From Eubacterium sp. (lineage in GTDB: Bacteria; Bacillota; Clostridia; Lachnospirales; Lachnospiraceae), in contig DOVJ01000111.1 of assembly GCA_003520145.1 (NCBI GenBank), forward strand, positions 1-12,893: DNA of 12,893 bases, in the 5' to 3' direction. The stretch's first letter is position 1; every line of letters begins with the position of its first letter. Under the pieces are notes generated by a model, which worked only from the letters and a program-made list of their open reading frames with translations, did no database searches and was not told the origin of the DNA. The translations under genes were made by a program, and so were the position numbers. Positions 1 to 8,183 of the stretch are shown piece by piece.

Positions 1-111
1 ATTACTGAGAGTATTATTATCCTATGATTGCAAGCAGTAACTGTTGATGCAAATATGCCGCCTGCAATAGTATAGAAATCGCCGCGTGTCCTAGGGATAG
101 TTTTTTAACAG

Positions 112-116
112 CCTCC
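112..116 (-). promoter_or_regulatory. Ribosome-binding-site-like GGAGG without a following start codon
   Basis: GGAGG lies five bases after the TAG of the zinc-ribbon gene, the normal place for the binding site of a next operon gene. No ATG or GTG follows in the remaining sequence at a useful distance; the next bases are CTGTTAAAAAAC. Bases 1-111 hold no gene I can support and no stem-loop with a T-run, so transcription may continue past the left edge. Confidence 0.35.
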
Positions 117-121
117 AATGT

Positions 122-1036
122 CTATATCTTAAAAAGCGGTTTCTTACCAAACTTTATGAATGTTCCCACAATAGCAACCACAAGACCGGCTGCAAGAAGG
201 AAGAATCCAACCCCGAACTTAAGTCCAACGGCATCACTGAAGAGGTATTCTCTCTGCTCATCGCGAATATAGAATTCATAAGCAAAGAGTCCAAAAGAAG
301 TTGCTGCCATAGTAAGACCACAAAGTGCGAACGAACTTAACTTTGCGCAGAAGAATATAAGCGCAAACGCAAGTCCTGCTATGATCACATAGCCATATGT
401 GAATTCATACATCTTATCGATATTAGTGTCACCGTCAAGTGTGTACGAATGAAGATCCAAGAAACATCCAACCATAGCTACCACAGAACCTAATAAACCA
501 AAGATCTTGAAAGCTTCTCTTACCTTCTTCGCAGGCTTCTCCTGAGGGATAGCACTATAAGCTGTACCTGAAGTTGAAGTCTGTGTTGTATAGCCAGTAT
601 TGGCAGGAGCTATTGGTGCTGCTGGTGCTATTGGTGCTACTGGTGCTACCGGCGCAACTGGTGCTGTCTGAACTACAGGTGCCACTGGAGCAGCTGGAGC
701 AGCTGGAGCAACGGGTGCTACTGGTGCTACTGGTGCTACTGGTGCTACCGATGCTACTGGTGCTGCCACTTCTTCTACCTTCTTCTCAGTATCAAAGCTT
801 ACGCTTGGTTCAGGAATAACCGGTGGTTTAAGAAGGTCATCGGCTACCTTCGAATCGAGTTCAAGATCTATCTCATCCTTAACATCAGCCACTGTTTCCG
901 TAACATTTTCCACTACTGTTTCTGTAACGGCTTCCTTCACCTCAGAAACAGGTGCCATAGCGGCAACTGGACTTCCACACTGTGTACAAAACTTAGCTCC
1001 ATCACTTAATACTGCGCCACATACTGTACAATGCAT
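122..1036 (-). CDS. Zinc-ribbon membrane protein with Ala-Pro-Val repeat linker
   Basis: This 304-residue protein has no function I can assign. An N-terminal zinc ribbon holds C3, C6, C17 and C20 (C-x2-C-x10-C-x2-C). Residues 31-90 are acidic and rich in Val, Thr and Glu. Residues 92-145 are a low-complexity linker of Ala-Pro-Val triplets, and 146-163 are Ser/Thr/Tyr-rich. The basic segment EKPAKKVREAFK leads into four predicted membrane helices at about 175-195, 215-231, 234-252 and 272-295. The chain ends in a basic tail. The layout (ribbon, long linker, membrane block) suggests that the ribbon sits in the cytoplasm on a flexible arm, but topology is inferred. AAGGAGG lies seven bases before the ATG, 19 bases after the galE fusion. 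It is the last clear gene of the string. Confidence 0.85.
   Translation of the reverse strand: MHCTVCGAVLSDGAKFCTQCGSPVAAMAPVSEVKEAVTETVVENVTETVADVKDEIDLELDSKVADDLLKPPVIPEPSVSFDTEKKVEEVAAPVASVAPVAPVAPVAPVAPAAPAAPVAPVVQTAPVAPVAPVAPIAPAAPIAPANTGYTTQTSTSGTAYSAIPQEKPAKKVREAFKIFGLLGSVVAMVGCFLDLHSYTLDGDTNIDKMYEFTYGYVIIAGLAFALIFFCAKLSSFALCGLTMAATSFGLFAYEFYIRDEQREYLFSDAVGLKFGVGFFLLAAGLVVAIVGTFIKFGKKPLFKI
602..763 (-). repeat. Nine-base tandem repeat coding an Ala-Pro-Val linker
   Basis: Units of the form GCACCAGTA on the minus strand repeat in phase with the reading frame, giving Ala-Pro-Val and variants (Ala-Pro-Ala, Ala-Pro-Ile). Three perfect adjacent copies lie at 719-745. Other copies carry one or two substitutions, and a non-repeat break occurs near the middle (VVQT). 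The period is a multiple of three, so unit gain or loss would change linker length without a frameshift. Confidence 0.85.
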
Positions 1037-1055
1037 AAGATTACCTCCTTAATAC

Positions 1056-2978
1056 TTACTTAGCCACCAGTTCTCTGATAGCATCCACAACGCTCTGCTT
1101 ATCCTCCTTGTAGGTTACGCCAAACCATTTGTCAGAAGTCTTAAGACAGGTAACAACCGCTCTGCCAGACTTAACAAGATTGTCTATTATAACCGGAAGA
1201 AGGAATTCGCTCTTTATATCATCTTTATCGAGTTTTGAGAGGAAAAGCTTGAATTCGCTCTCAAGAACATCCACAAATGCTGCCGGCACGCCCCACATAT
1301 TCATGGAAACAGGGGAATTAGTATCAATAGGCTTAAGTCCGTTATCGTCCTTAACAGCCGCACCATAAGCAGTCTTAACTATGCCTGATGTTTCCTTTAC
1401 GCCAAGAAGGATATCATCATCGTTAAGCATACATACACCTCTTGTTACTGCGCCGTTATCACTTAAGGTGTTGCCAAGCTTGAAGCCCGCCATACATATG
1501 TTGAGCTTCTCTCCTCTGCCATCCTTTATGACAGATGGCTGCTTAGAAAGGAAATCATAGAGCTTAACATAAGCTTCTTTGCCATAATAATCATCCGCGT
1601 TGATGATTGCGAAGGCACCCTTAATCTTACCCTTGCAGGCAAGTATAGCATGACCTGTACCCCATGGCTTAAGTCTGTCCTTAGAAGTTGTGAATCCATC
1701 CGGAAGATCGTCTATCTCCTGAAAAGCATAATCAACATCTATGAACTTGCTGATCCGGTTTCCGATAACCTCCATGAACTCATCATATATATCATGTCTG
1801 ATGACAAATAAAACCTTATTAAAGCCCGCAGCCTTAGCATCTCTTATGGAATAATCCATAAGGATCTCACCGTTAGGTCCTACCTTCTCAAGCTGCTTGA
1901 TGCCACCGCCATAACGGCTTCCTATACCTGCAGCCATAACAACTAAGGTAACCTCTGGCTTCTCATCTTCATAACCGTTCGGATTCATAGTCTGCCATCT
2001 GTAAGAATCCCTGCACATATCAACTATGGTCTTAGTAGCCTCAAAGCCGATCTCCTTCTTAGCAAGCGACGCGTCTGCATAATTGCAGTCTATATCGCCA
2101 CTTCTTCTAGGAGCGATAACATAAGGGATCTTGATGTCATTGGCCTCTTCAAATGCATGCACAAGTTCAAGTACACTGACGCCCTTACCTGTACCGAGGT
2201 TATAGATATATGTTCCGGACCTTTCCTCTATGTGATCAAGAGCACATATATGACCCTTTGCAAGATCCACTACGTGAATATAATCTCTCACACCTGTTCC
2301 ATCAGGTGTATCATAATCATCACCAAAGATTGAGAGCTTCTCTCTCTTGCCTACCGCTACCTGTGTTATATAAGGCATGAGATTATTCGGTATTCCCTTA
2401 GGATTCTCGCCTATCAGGCCACTTTCGTGAGCGCCGATAGGATTGAAGTATCTTAAGATAACTACAGCGAATTCCTCATCTGCCTTCGCGTAATCTATAA
2501 GTATCTGCTCAAGCATAGACTTGGTCTGACCATAAGGATTCGTTATCTCGCCCTTCGGACACTCCTCCGTAATAGGCACGAAAGCCGGCTTTCCATAAAC
2601 AGTAGCCGAAGAAGAGAATACTATCTTCTTAACACCATGATTTCTCATAACATCCATAAGGATCAGTGTTCCGGTTATGTTGTTGTGATAATATTCAAGC
2701 GGCTTAACAACTGATTCGCCGACAGCCTTAAGTCCCGCAAAATGTATCACAGAATCTATGTCTTCTGCTGCAAATACCTCTTCAAGTCTCGCCCTGTCGA
2801 GGATATCTCCCTCGTAAAACTTAAGCTTCTTGCCGGTTATCTGCATAACTCTCTCAAGACTCTTCTTAGAAGAATTCGAAAGATTATCATATACAACAAC
2901 TTCTCTTCCCGAATTAAGCAATTCAACGCAGGTATGACTTCCTATAAATCCTGCTCCGCCCGTAACAAGTACTGACAT
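1056..2978 (-). CDS. galE: Fusion of UDP-glucose 4-epimerase (GalE) and a nucleotidyltransferase
   Basis: This 640-residue protein joins two enzymes. Residues 1-338 are a complete GalE, which interconverts UDP-glucose and UDP-galactose with bound NAD. It has GGAGFIG at 7-13, the catalytic set S124, Y149 and K153 (NPYGQTK), and the typical end WQTMNPNGYED. Position 299, Tyr in E. coli GalE, is Asn here, so a wider pocket for N-acetylated sugars is possible. Residues about 341-640 are a GT-A-fold sugar-1-phosphate nucleotidyltransferase: VVMAAGIGSRYGGGIKQ with the probable catalytic K361, VGPNGEILMDYSIRDA, and the metal site NADDYYG at 460-466. The linker is only a few residues. Neither M331 nor M348 has a binding site, so separate translation of the second half is not supported. 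A GGGAG site lies five bases before the ATG. The nucleotidyltransferase substrate is unknown. Confidence 0.93.
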   Translation of the reverse strand: MSVLVTGGAGFIGSHTCVELLNSGREVVVYDNLSNSSKKSLERVMQITGKKLKFYEGDILDRARLEEVFAAEDIDSVIHFAGLKAVGESVVKPLEYYHNNITGTLILMDVMRNHGVKKIVFSSSATVYGKPAFVPITEECPKGEITNPYGQTKSMLEQILIDYAKADEEFAVVILRYFNPIGAHESGLIGENPKGIPNNLMPYITQVAVGKREKLSIFGDDYDTPDGTGVRDYIHVVDLAKGHICALDHIEERSGTYIYNLGTGKGVSVLELVHAFEEANDIKIPYVIAPRRSGDIDCNYADASLAKKEIGFEATKTIVDMCRDSYRWQTMNPNGYEDEKPEVTLVVMAAGIGSRYGGGIKQLEKVGPNGEILMDYSIRDAKAAGFNKVLFVIRHDIYDEFMEVIGNRISKFIDVDYAFQEIDDLPDGFTTSKDRLKPWGTGHAILACKGKIKGAFAIINADDYYGKEAYVKLYDFLSKQPSVIKDGRGEKLNICMAGFKLGNTLSDNGAVTRGVCMLNDDDILLGVKETSGIVKTAYGAAVKDDNGLKPIDTNSPVSMNMWGVPAAFVDVLESEFKLFLSKLDKDDIKSEFLLPVIIDNLVKSGRAVVTCLKTSDKWFGVTYKEDKQSVVDAIRELVAK

Positions 2979-2992
2979 CTCTACTCCCTTCC

Positions 2993-4339
2993 TTATACAG
3001 CCTCGTGGCCCTTAGCCTTGATCACATCAACTATCTCATGTACATACTTAGAACATATCTCATCAGTCTCAGCCTCAGCCATAACTCTTACAAGAGGCTC
3101 TGTTCCGCTCTCACGAACGAGAACTCTTCCATCTTCCCCAAGTGCCGCAGCTACCTTCTCGATCGCAGCAACTACATCAGGATCTGTCATAGCAGCTTTT
3201 TTATCCTTAACCCTGACATTAACAAGAAGCTGAGGATAGATAGTTACAGGCATAGCAAGTTCATGAAGAGTCTTCTTCTTCGCAATCATAACCTCCATCA
3301 TCTTAAGAGAAGTAAGGATACCGTCACCAGTTGACGCAAACTTACTAAAGATTATATGTCCAGACTGCTCACCGCCAAGGATGTGTCCGTTAGCCTGCAT
3401 ATTTTCATATACGTACTTATCACCTACAGCAGTCTTCTCATACTCGATTCCTGCCGCATCAAATGCTTTGTAAAGTCCGAAGTTACTCATAACAGTGGTA
3501 ACTACGGTATTGTTGGTAAGGTTGCCCTTCTCCTTAAGATATGTGCCATAGATGTAGAGAATAAGGTCTCCGCTTATAACATTGCCCTTCTCATCTACAC
3601 ACAGACATCTGTCTGCATCTCCATCATATGCAAAACCCACATCCAGCCCCTCATCCACAACAAGCTTCTGAAGCGCTTCTATATGTGTAGAGCCGCAATC
3701 CTTGTTGATGTTGGTTCCATCTGGATCTGCATTGATAACATAAGTCTTAGCGCCAAGTGCATCGAAGATAGACTTTGCTATAGCAGAAGAACTGCCGTTA
3801 GCACAATCGATACCGACCTTCTTGCCCTTATATGATGCTGTAACAGTAGATATGAGATAGCCCATATATCTGTTACGTCCCTGTACATAATCCACAGTTC
3901 TTCCGATATCGGCACCTGTAGCAAAAGGAATATCTCCCACCTTGCCATCTAAGAACTGCTCTATCTTCTCTATAACTGACTCCTGCATCTTCTCACCCTT
4001 GTTGTTGATGAGCTTGATACCGTTGTCATAATAAGGATTATGGCTCGCAGAGATCATGATACCACAATCAAAATCCTCTGTTCTAACTACATATGCCACA
4101 CTCGGAGTAGTAGTAACATGAAGAAGATATGCGTCCGCGCCGGAAGCAGTGATACCTGCAGCAAGAGCATATTCAAACATATAGCTAGAACGTCTTGTAT
4201 CCTTGCCGATAACGATCTTGCTCTTCTTTTCCTGATTAAAATACCAGCCTAAGAACCTTCCCACCTGATAAGCGTGTGTCGCAGTCAGACCAACATTAGC
4301 CTCACCACGAAATCCGTCGGTTCCAAAATACTTTCCCAT
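2993..4339 (-). CDS. glmM: Phosphoglucosamine mutase
   Basis: GlmM interconverts glucosamine-6-phosphate and glucosamine-1-phosphate, the step before GlmU makes UDP-GlcNAc for peptidoglycan. The protein has 448 residues, the normal length. It starts with MGKYFGTDGFRGEAN. The active-site phosphoserine is S99 in MISASHNPYYDNGIKL. The metal-binding loop is DGDADR at 239-244, the sugar-binding loop is GGEQSGH at 322-328, and the C-terminal phosphate-binding motif is RESGTEPLVRVM at 409-420. The ISASHNP form with Tyr/Phe and DNG is typical of GlmM rather than of phosphoglucomutase or phosphomannomutase. The gene lies 14 bases after the PEGA lipoprotein and 14 bases before the GalE fusion. GAGG and AAGGA elements precede the ATG. 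It forms the clearest amino-sugar pair with the downstream GalE and the upstream MurA. Confidence 0.97.
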   Translation of the reverse strand: MGKYFGTDGFRGEANVGLTATHAYQVGRFLGWYFNQEKKSKIVIGKDTRRSSYMFEYALAAGITASGADAYLLHVTTTPSVAYVVRTEDFDCGIMISASHNPYYDNGIKLINNKGEKMQESVIEKIEQFLDGKVGDIPFATGADIGRTVDYVQGRNRYMGYLISTVTASYKGKKVGIDCANGSSSAIAKSIFDALGAKTYVINADPDGTNINKDCGSTHIEALQKLVVDEGLDVGFAYDGDADRCLCVDEKGNVISGDLILYIYGTYLKEKGNLTNNTVVTTVMSNFGLYKAFDAAGIEYEKTAVGDKYVYENMQANGHILGGEQSGHIIFSKFASTGDGILTSLKMMEVMIAKKKTLHELAMPVTIYPQLLVNVRVKDKKAAMTDPDVVAAIEKVAAALGEDGRVLVRESGTEPLVRVMAEAETDEICSKYVHEIVDVIKAKGHEAV

Positions 4340-4353
4340 AATTCCTTACCTCA

Positions 4354-5553
4354 TTAATCAAATCTTTTTGTGGCAGATGTTGATTCTGCCCTGGTTGTCG
4401 CAGTTGTCGATGCGACCTTGGACGTTGTCGCAGCACTTGAAGTACTTGCAGCAGCGGTTGATTCCTTAGTCGCGCTTTCTGTCTCCTGCGTACCGTCCAT
4501 ATCTATAACTATCTCCTGATAGATTGTATCCACTATCACTGTCTCCATATGGTTGTCATAGCCCGATGCCACAACCGTGACCGTATGTGTTCCGTAGGCA
4601 AGTTCCACAGTCTTCGAGCTGTCTATCTTAACACCATCCACATAGACTCTGGCACCGACAGGTGAGACCTTAAAAAGAACACTTCCCTGCTTGGATGCCG
4701 GCTTGACGAATTCGTCAAATGCAACCACAACCTCATCATTACGTCTAACTGTGATATTCTTGACTGCCGTCACATCATCCTTAGAAAGTATCACCTTATA
4801 AGTGCCTTCGGTACAGTCTATGACCATATTCTCGGTCACCTTCATGATCTTAGAGCCAATATCTATATATCCACCTATGAACTGACTGTATCCCGTAAGC
4901 TTGATCTTACCATGTCCCTTATTGATTATAACCGAATATATGCGCCTTGAATCGCCATATATAGTTATCTCATCATACTCAGAAAGAGATGACTCTGTAG
5001 AAAGAGCATCCTCATCTATAAAAACAGTATCCGAATCGTAAGTATATGTCTTATCTCCCACGCCTATAGTATGAGCTGAAGGCGCATACTTATAATCTCT
5101 GATATTCTTTATGGATGTTTCGGACTTTACCCTCTTAATCGCAGTCACTATATCCTTCTTCGGATCATAAGTTATATTCACAACCTCGCCTAGATTCAAC
5201 TGTCCCTGGGAAACAGGCGCGTCGTATTCGTTGGCAATATCTGTGCCACCGCTGTACTTAAGAAGATAATCCTTACTGGTTTTGTTATAATCGCTACTAT
5301 CAACGTCGCCCTTTATACTTCTTACGGTAAATGTTTTCTTAGCCTCGTCTCTGCCGCACAAAACAGCAAGTATATGAATCATACCATCGTCAGATGCCTT
5401 GGCTTCATTCGCAAGATTCCCATACTTAAGCCGCAAGGCCTCATTGGCCTTAGCTGGAGTTCTGTCATTATCGGTATCGGGATTATTGCATGACGCAAGA
5501 ACACACGACACGATAATAAGCAGGATGCATATCAGGCTTTTCTTAATTCTCAT
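4354..5553 (-). CDS. PEGA-domain lipoprotein
   Basis: This is a predicted surface lipoprotein of 399 residues with unknown role. The signal peptide has R2, K4 and K5, a hydrophobic core, and a good lipobox LASC with C22 as the lipidation site. Residues 55-280 are beta-rich, with repeated short strands such as GEVVNITYD and DEVVVAFDE. I cannot name a family for this part. Residues about 290-352 look like a PEGA domain (GSVLFKVSPVGARVYVDG, then YGTHTVTVVASGYD). That fold is common in exported Gram-positive proteins and often linked to surface or wall interaction. The tail from about 355 is almost all Ser, Thr, Ala and Lys and is probably disordered. The start ATG lies in the last 11 bases of cca. 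glmM follows after 14 bases, so a link to envelope synthesis is plausible but unproven. Confidence 0.85.
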   Translation of the reverse strand: MRIKKSLICILLIIVSCVLASCNNPDTDNDRTPAKANEALRLKYGNLANEAKASDDGMIHILAVLCGRDEAKKTFTVRSIKGDVDSSDYNKTSKDYLLKYSGGTDIANEYDAPVSQGQLNLGEVVNITYDPKKDIVTAIKRVKSETSIKNIRDYKYAPSAHTIGVGDKTYTYDSDTVFIDEDALSTESSLSEYDEITIYGDSRRIYSVIINKGHGKIKLTGYSQFIGGYIDIGSKIMKVTENMVIDCTEGTYKVILSKDDVTAVKNITVRRNDEVVVAFDEFVKPASKQGSVLFKVSPVGARVYVDGVKIDSSKTVELAYGTHTVTVVASGYDNHMETVIVDTIYQEIVIDMDGTQETESATKESTAAASTSSAATTSKVASTTATTRAESTSATKRFD

Positions 5554-6745
5554 TCGGATTCATCCCCATTCTTGCTATAGCCATGAGGCTGTCTCTGTTA
5601 CACAGATCCTTATCTTCCATGACAAGCTCTAACAGGTGTAAAAGCTCATCACCTATCCTCTTTCCATGAGGATAACCCATATCCATAAGATCCTTGCCGC
5701 ATATAGGCAGCATCGATAACGAATATGGTTCCTTATCTCTTAAGATTCTCTCATATTCCCTGTAAGAAGCCTTAAGTTCTTCGCTTTCTCTAAGCACCAT
5801 ATGGCACTTATATATATCCATGACAGCATCAGCGCCTTTTTCAAACATCCACTTCTTGATAAGAACGCTGTCAGTCGGGATATCCTTATCATAAGAATCC
5901 ACAACAGTTACCACACGCTTTATAGTCTTATTGTCATACTTAAGCTTACGAAGGGCAGCTTTAACAGGCTCAGGGCCTCCATAAGTCTTAAGCGCTATCG
6001 ATAACCGTAGGGCTATATCAGGCTCTACCTCAGATAATCCAATCACTGCTTCATCGGTTCTAAGCCCATCGCACACATAAGGCATGAGCCCGCTTTTTTC
6101 TATATACTTTATGTGACCCGGATTCTGACTAAGAAGAGTCTTAGTTAATTCCTGATTGATACGCTCACTGCTTACCAATGAAAGGTTATCCTTAAGAACA
6201 CCTATCGCAGCATAGGTCTCTTCCTCAATCTCAAATCCATACTTTGCCGCAAATCTTATCGCGCGAAGCATACGAAGAGCATCCTCTTTGAAGCGCTCTA
6301 TCGGATTTCCAACAGCCCTTATGATCTTATTCCTAAGGTCATCTACGCCGCCAAATAAGTCCACAATCCCCACCATCGGATTATAAGCCATAGCATTGAC
6401 TGTAAAGTCACGCCTCTTAAGATCCTCTACGAGATTGCTTGTATAAGTGACCCACTCAGGATGCCTGCCATCTGTATAATCCCCATCTATGCGATAGGTA
6501 GTCACCTCGAAAAGCTCACCATCACATATGACAGATACAGTTCCATGCTTGATTCCTGTATCAACTGTCCTTGAGAATACCTCTTTGACCCGATCAGGCG
6601 TTGCGCTTGTTGTGATATCCCAGTCATCAGGCTTGATGCCAAGTAAAGAATCACGAACGCAGCCGCCGACAACATAGGCCTCGTAGCCTGCATTTTCAAG
6701 GGCATTCAGGATCTTATAGGCTTTCTTAGGGATCTCTATATTCAT
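5543..6745 (-). CDS. cca: CCA tRNA nucleotidyltransferase
   Basis: This class II nucleotidyltransferase adds or repairs the 3'-terminal CCA of tRNAs. The 400-residue protein begins MNIEIPKKAY. The nucleotidyl-transfer core shows YVVGGCVRDSLLG at 24-36 and the metal-binding pair D41/D43 in DDWDIT. RRDFTVNAMAYNP follows at 111-123, and the RFKEDALRMLRAIRFAAKYGF block starts at 151, which includes the nucleobase-selecting region of the family. The tail has the GKDLMDMGYPHGKRIG segment typical of bacterial Cca. I see no C-terminal HD phosphohydrolase motif. I chose the ATG at 6745 because it overlaps the proS stop as TGATG and has GGAAGGG seven bases upstream. A longer in-frame start at 6796 would lie inside proS without support. 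The 3' end overlaps the next lipoprotein gene by 11 bases. Confidence 0.95.
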   Translation of the reverse strand: MNIEIPKKAYKILNALENAGYEAYVVGGCVRDSLLGIKPDDWDITTSATPDRVKEVFSRTVDTGIKHGTVSVICDGELFEVTTYRIDGDYTDGRHPEWVTYTSNLVEDLKRRDFTVNAMAYNPMVGIVDLFGGVDDLRNKIIRAVGNPIERFKEDALRMLRAIRFAAKYGFEIEEETYAAIGVLKDNLSLVSSERINQELTKTLLSQNPGHIKYIEKSGLMPYVCDGLRTDEAVIGLSEVEPDIALRLSIALKTYGGPEPVKAALRKLKYDNKTIKRVVTVVDSYDKDIPTDSVLIKKWMFEKGADAVMDIYKCHMVLRESEELKASYREYERILRDKEPYSLSMLPICGKDLMDMGYPHGKRIGDELLHLLELVMEDKDLCNRDSLMAIARMGMNPNEN

Positions 6746-8181
6746 CAATAAGCCCTTCCCCAATAGAGCATCTTCTTGGCTGGCTTTCCACAGCATACGC
6801 AGGAATCACTTATAGTCTCCTGTTCAAATGATACACATCTCGAAGTTACGGCAAGATCTTCTTTGATCTTATCCTCACAAGCTCTATCACCGCACCACAT
6901 AGCCTTAACAAAGCCTGACTTTGTATCAAAGATTTCCTTGAACTCAGCATAATCATGCGCAACATAAGTATGCTCATCTCTATGCTTTCTGGCTCTCTCA
7001 AGCATATCCTTCTGCATGATATCAAGAACTGCCTCGACTTCTTCTCTTATGTTGTCGATAGCAACTACCTTCTTCTCTCGTGTGTCACGTCTTACAAGAA
7101 CGCACTGACCTGCAGCGATATCCTTAGGGCCTATCTCTATACGAACAGGTATACCTCTCATCTCGGCTTCAGCGAACTTGAATCCAGGTGACTTCTCAGA
7201 ATCATCTACCTTAACACTAAGACCTGTTAATCTATCCTTAAGGGCATAAGCCGCATCAAGAACGCCTTCCTTGTTCTGCATGATAGGTACGATGCAAGCC
7301 TTAACCGGTGCGATCTTAGGTGGAAGCACAAGACCATTGTTATCACCATGAACCATGATTATGGCACCGATAAGTCTTGTTGTTGCACCCCACGATGTCT
7401 GATATGCGTAAGAAAGCTTATTATCCTTATCTGTATACTGTATGCCAAATGCTTTGGCGAAACCATCTCCAAAGTTATGTGATGTTGCAGACTGCAAAGC
7501 CTTGCCGTCATGCATGAGAGTCTCAACTGTAAATGTATTCTCAGCACCTGCAAACTTTTCTTTCTCTGTCTTCTCACCCTTTATAACCGGGATAGCCAAG
7601 ACATTTTCAAGAAAATCTGCATAGACGTTGAGCATCTGAACAGTTCTGTCCATAGCTTCCTTTGCGGTTGCATGAACAGTATGACCCTCCTGCCATAAGA
7701 ATTCTCTTGAACGAAGGAAAGGTCTTGTTTCCTTCTCCCATCTTACAACAGAACACCACTGATTATAATTGCGAGGAAGATCTCTGTATGAATGAACGAT
7801 ATTCTTATAGAAATCACAGAAAAGTGTCTCTGATGTAGGTCTTACGCAAAGCTTTTCGGTGAGCTCCTGCTGACCGCCTATAGTAACCCATGCTGTTTCA
7901 GGCGCAAAACCCTCAACATGGTCCTTCTCCTTCTGAAGAAGGCTCTCAGGTATGAACATAGGCATATATACATTCTCAACGCCTGTTTCCTTGAATCTCC
8001 TGTCAAGCTCCTTCTGAATATTCTCCCAGATAGCATAGCCGGCAGGTCTTATGATCATACATCCCTTTACTGAGGAATAATCGATAAGTTCGGCCTTCAA
8101 AACCACATCTGTGTACCACTGTGGGAAGTCCTTCTCCATATCGGTTATGGCTTCAACCATCTTCTTATTCTTATCTTCCAT
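6745..8181 (-). CDS. proS: Prolyl-tRNA synthetase, archaeal/eukaryal-type (ProS type 3)
   Basis: ProRS charges tRNA-Pro with proline in the cytoplasm. At 478 residues it belongs to the short archaeal/eukaryal-like class, which lacks the roughly 180-residue editing insertion of the E. coli type. All three class II motifs are visible: motif 1 around PAGYAIWENIQKELDRRF, motif 2 from LCVRPTSET to FLRSREFLWQEGHT, and motif 3 at GATTRLIGAIIMVHGD. The C-terminal domain has cysteines spaced C-x4-C and, further on, C-x2-C, matching the zinc site known in this class, and it ends in the typical Tyr. The start is uncertain: the ATG at 8181 has AAGGAG ten bases upstream, while a GTG at 8187 would add two residues and overlap the previous stop. 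The stop overlaps the cca ATG by one base (TGATG). Confidence 0.96.
   Translation of the reverse strand: MEDKNKKMVEAITDMEKDFPQWYTDVVLKAELIDYSSVKGCMIIRPAGYAIWENIQKELDRRFKETGVENVYMPMFIPESLLQKEKDHVEGFAPETAWVTIGGQQELTEKLCVRPTSETLFCDFYKNIVHSYRDLPRNYNQWCSVVRWEKETRPFLRSREFLWQEGHTVHATAKEAMDRTVQMLNVYADFLENVLAIPVIKGEKTEKEKFAGAENTFTVETLMHDGKALQSATSHNFGDGFAKAFGIQYTDKDNKLSYAYQTSWGATTRLIGAIIMVHGDNNGLVLPPKIAPVKACIVPIMQNKEGVLDAAYALKDRLTGLSVKVDDSEKSPGFKFAEAEMRGIPVRIEIGPKDIAAGQCVLVRRDTREKKVVAIDNIREEVEAVLDIMQKDMLERARKHRDEHTYVAHDYAEFKEIFDTKSGFVKAMWCGDRACEDKIKEDLAVTSRCVSFEQETISDSCVCCGKPAKKMLYWGRAY
6753..6761 (-). promoter_or_regulatory. Ribosome binding site that fixes the cca start
   Basis: A purine-rich GGGGAAGGG lies in the last codons of proS, seven bases before the ATG at 6745. 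Together with the TGATG stop-start overlap it supports the shorter 400-residue Cca. Confidence 0.65.
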
Positions 8182-8183
8182 CG

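Noticed and set aside
22..52. Candidate terminator hairpin downstream of the last gene
   Set aside because: The CAACAG/CTGCTTG pairing on the minus strand is short, has a bulge and a three-base loop, and is not followed by a T-run.
602..763. CRISPR-like repeat array
   Set aside because: The units are nine bases with no spacers, are in phase with a coding frame, and encode Ala-Pro-Val.
574..819. Plus-strand open frame of 81 codons very rich in Leu and Val
   Set aside because: It is the antisense reading of the nine-base Ala-Pro-Val repeat in the zinc-ribbon gene. The repetitive composition keeps it open, and its low complexity gives no independent support.
3356..3835. Plus-strand open frame of 159 codons inside glmM
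   Set aside because: glmM is complete with all catalytic motifs across this stretch; the opposite frame is a shadow.
6746..6796. A 17-residue N-terminal extension of Cca
   Set aside because: It would lie inside the end of proS and lacks a binding site. The ATG at 6745 has GGAAGGG at good spacing and a TGATG overlap.
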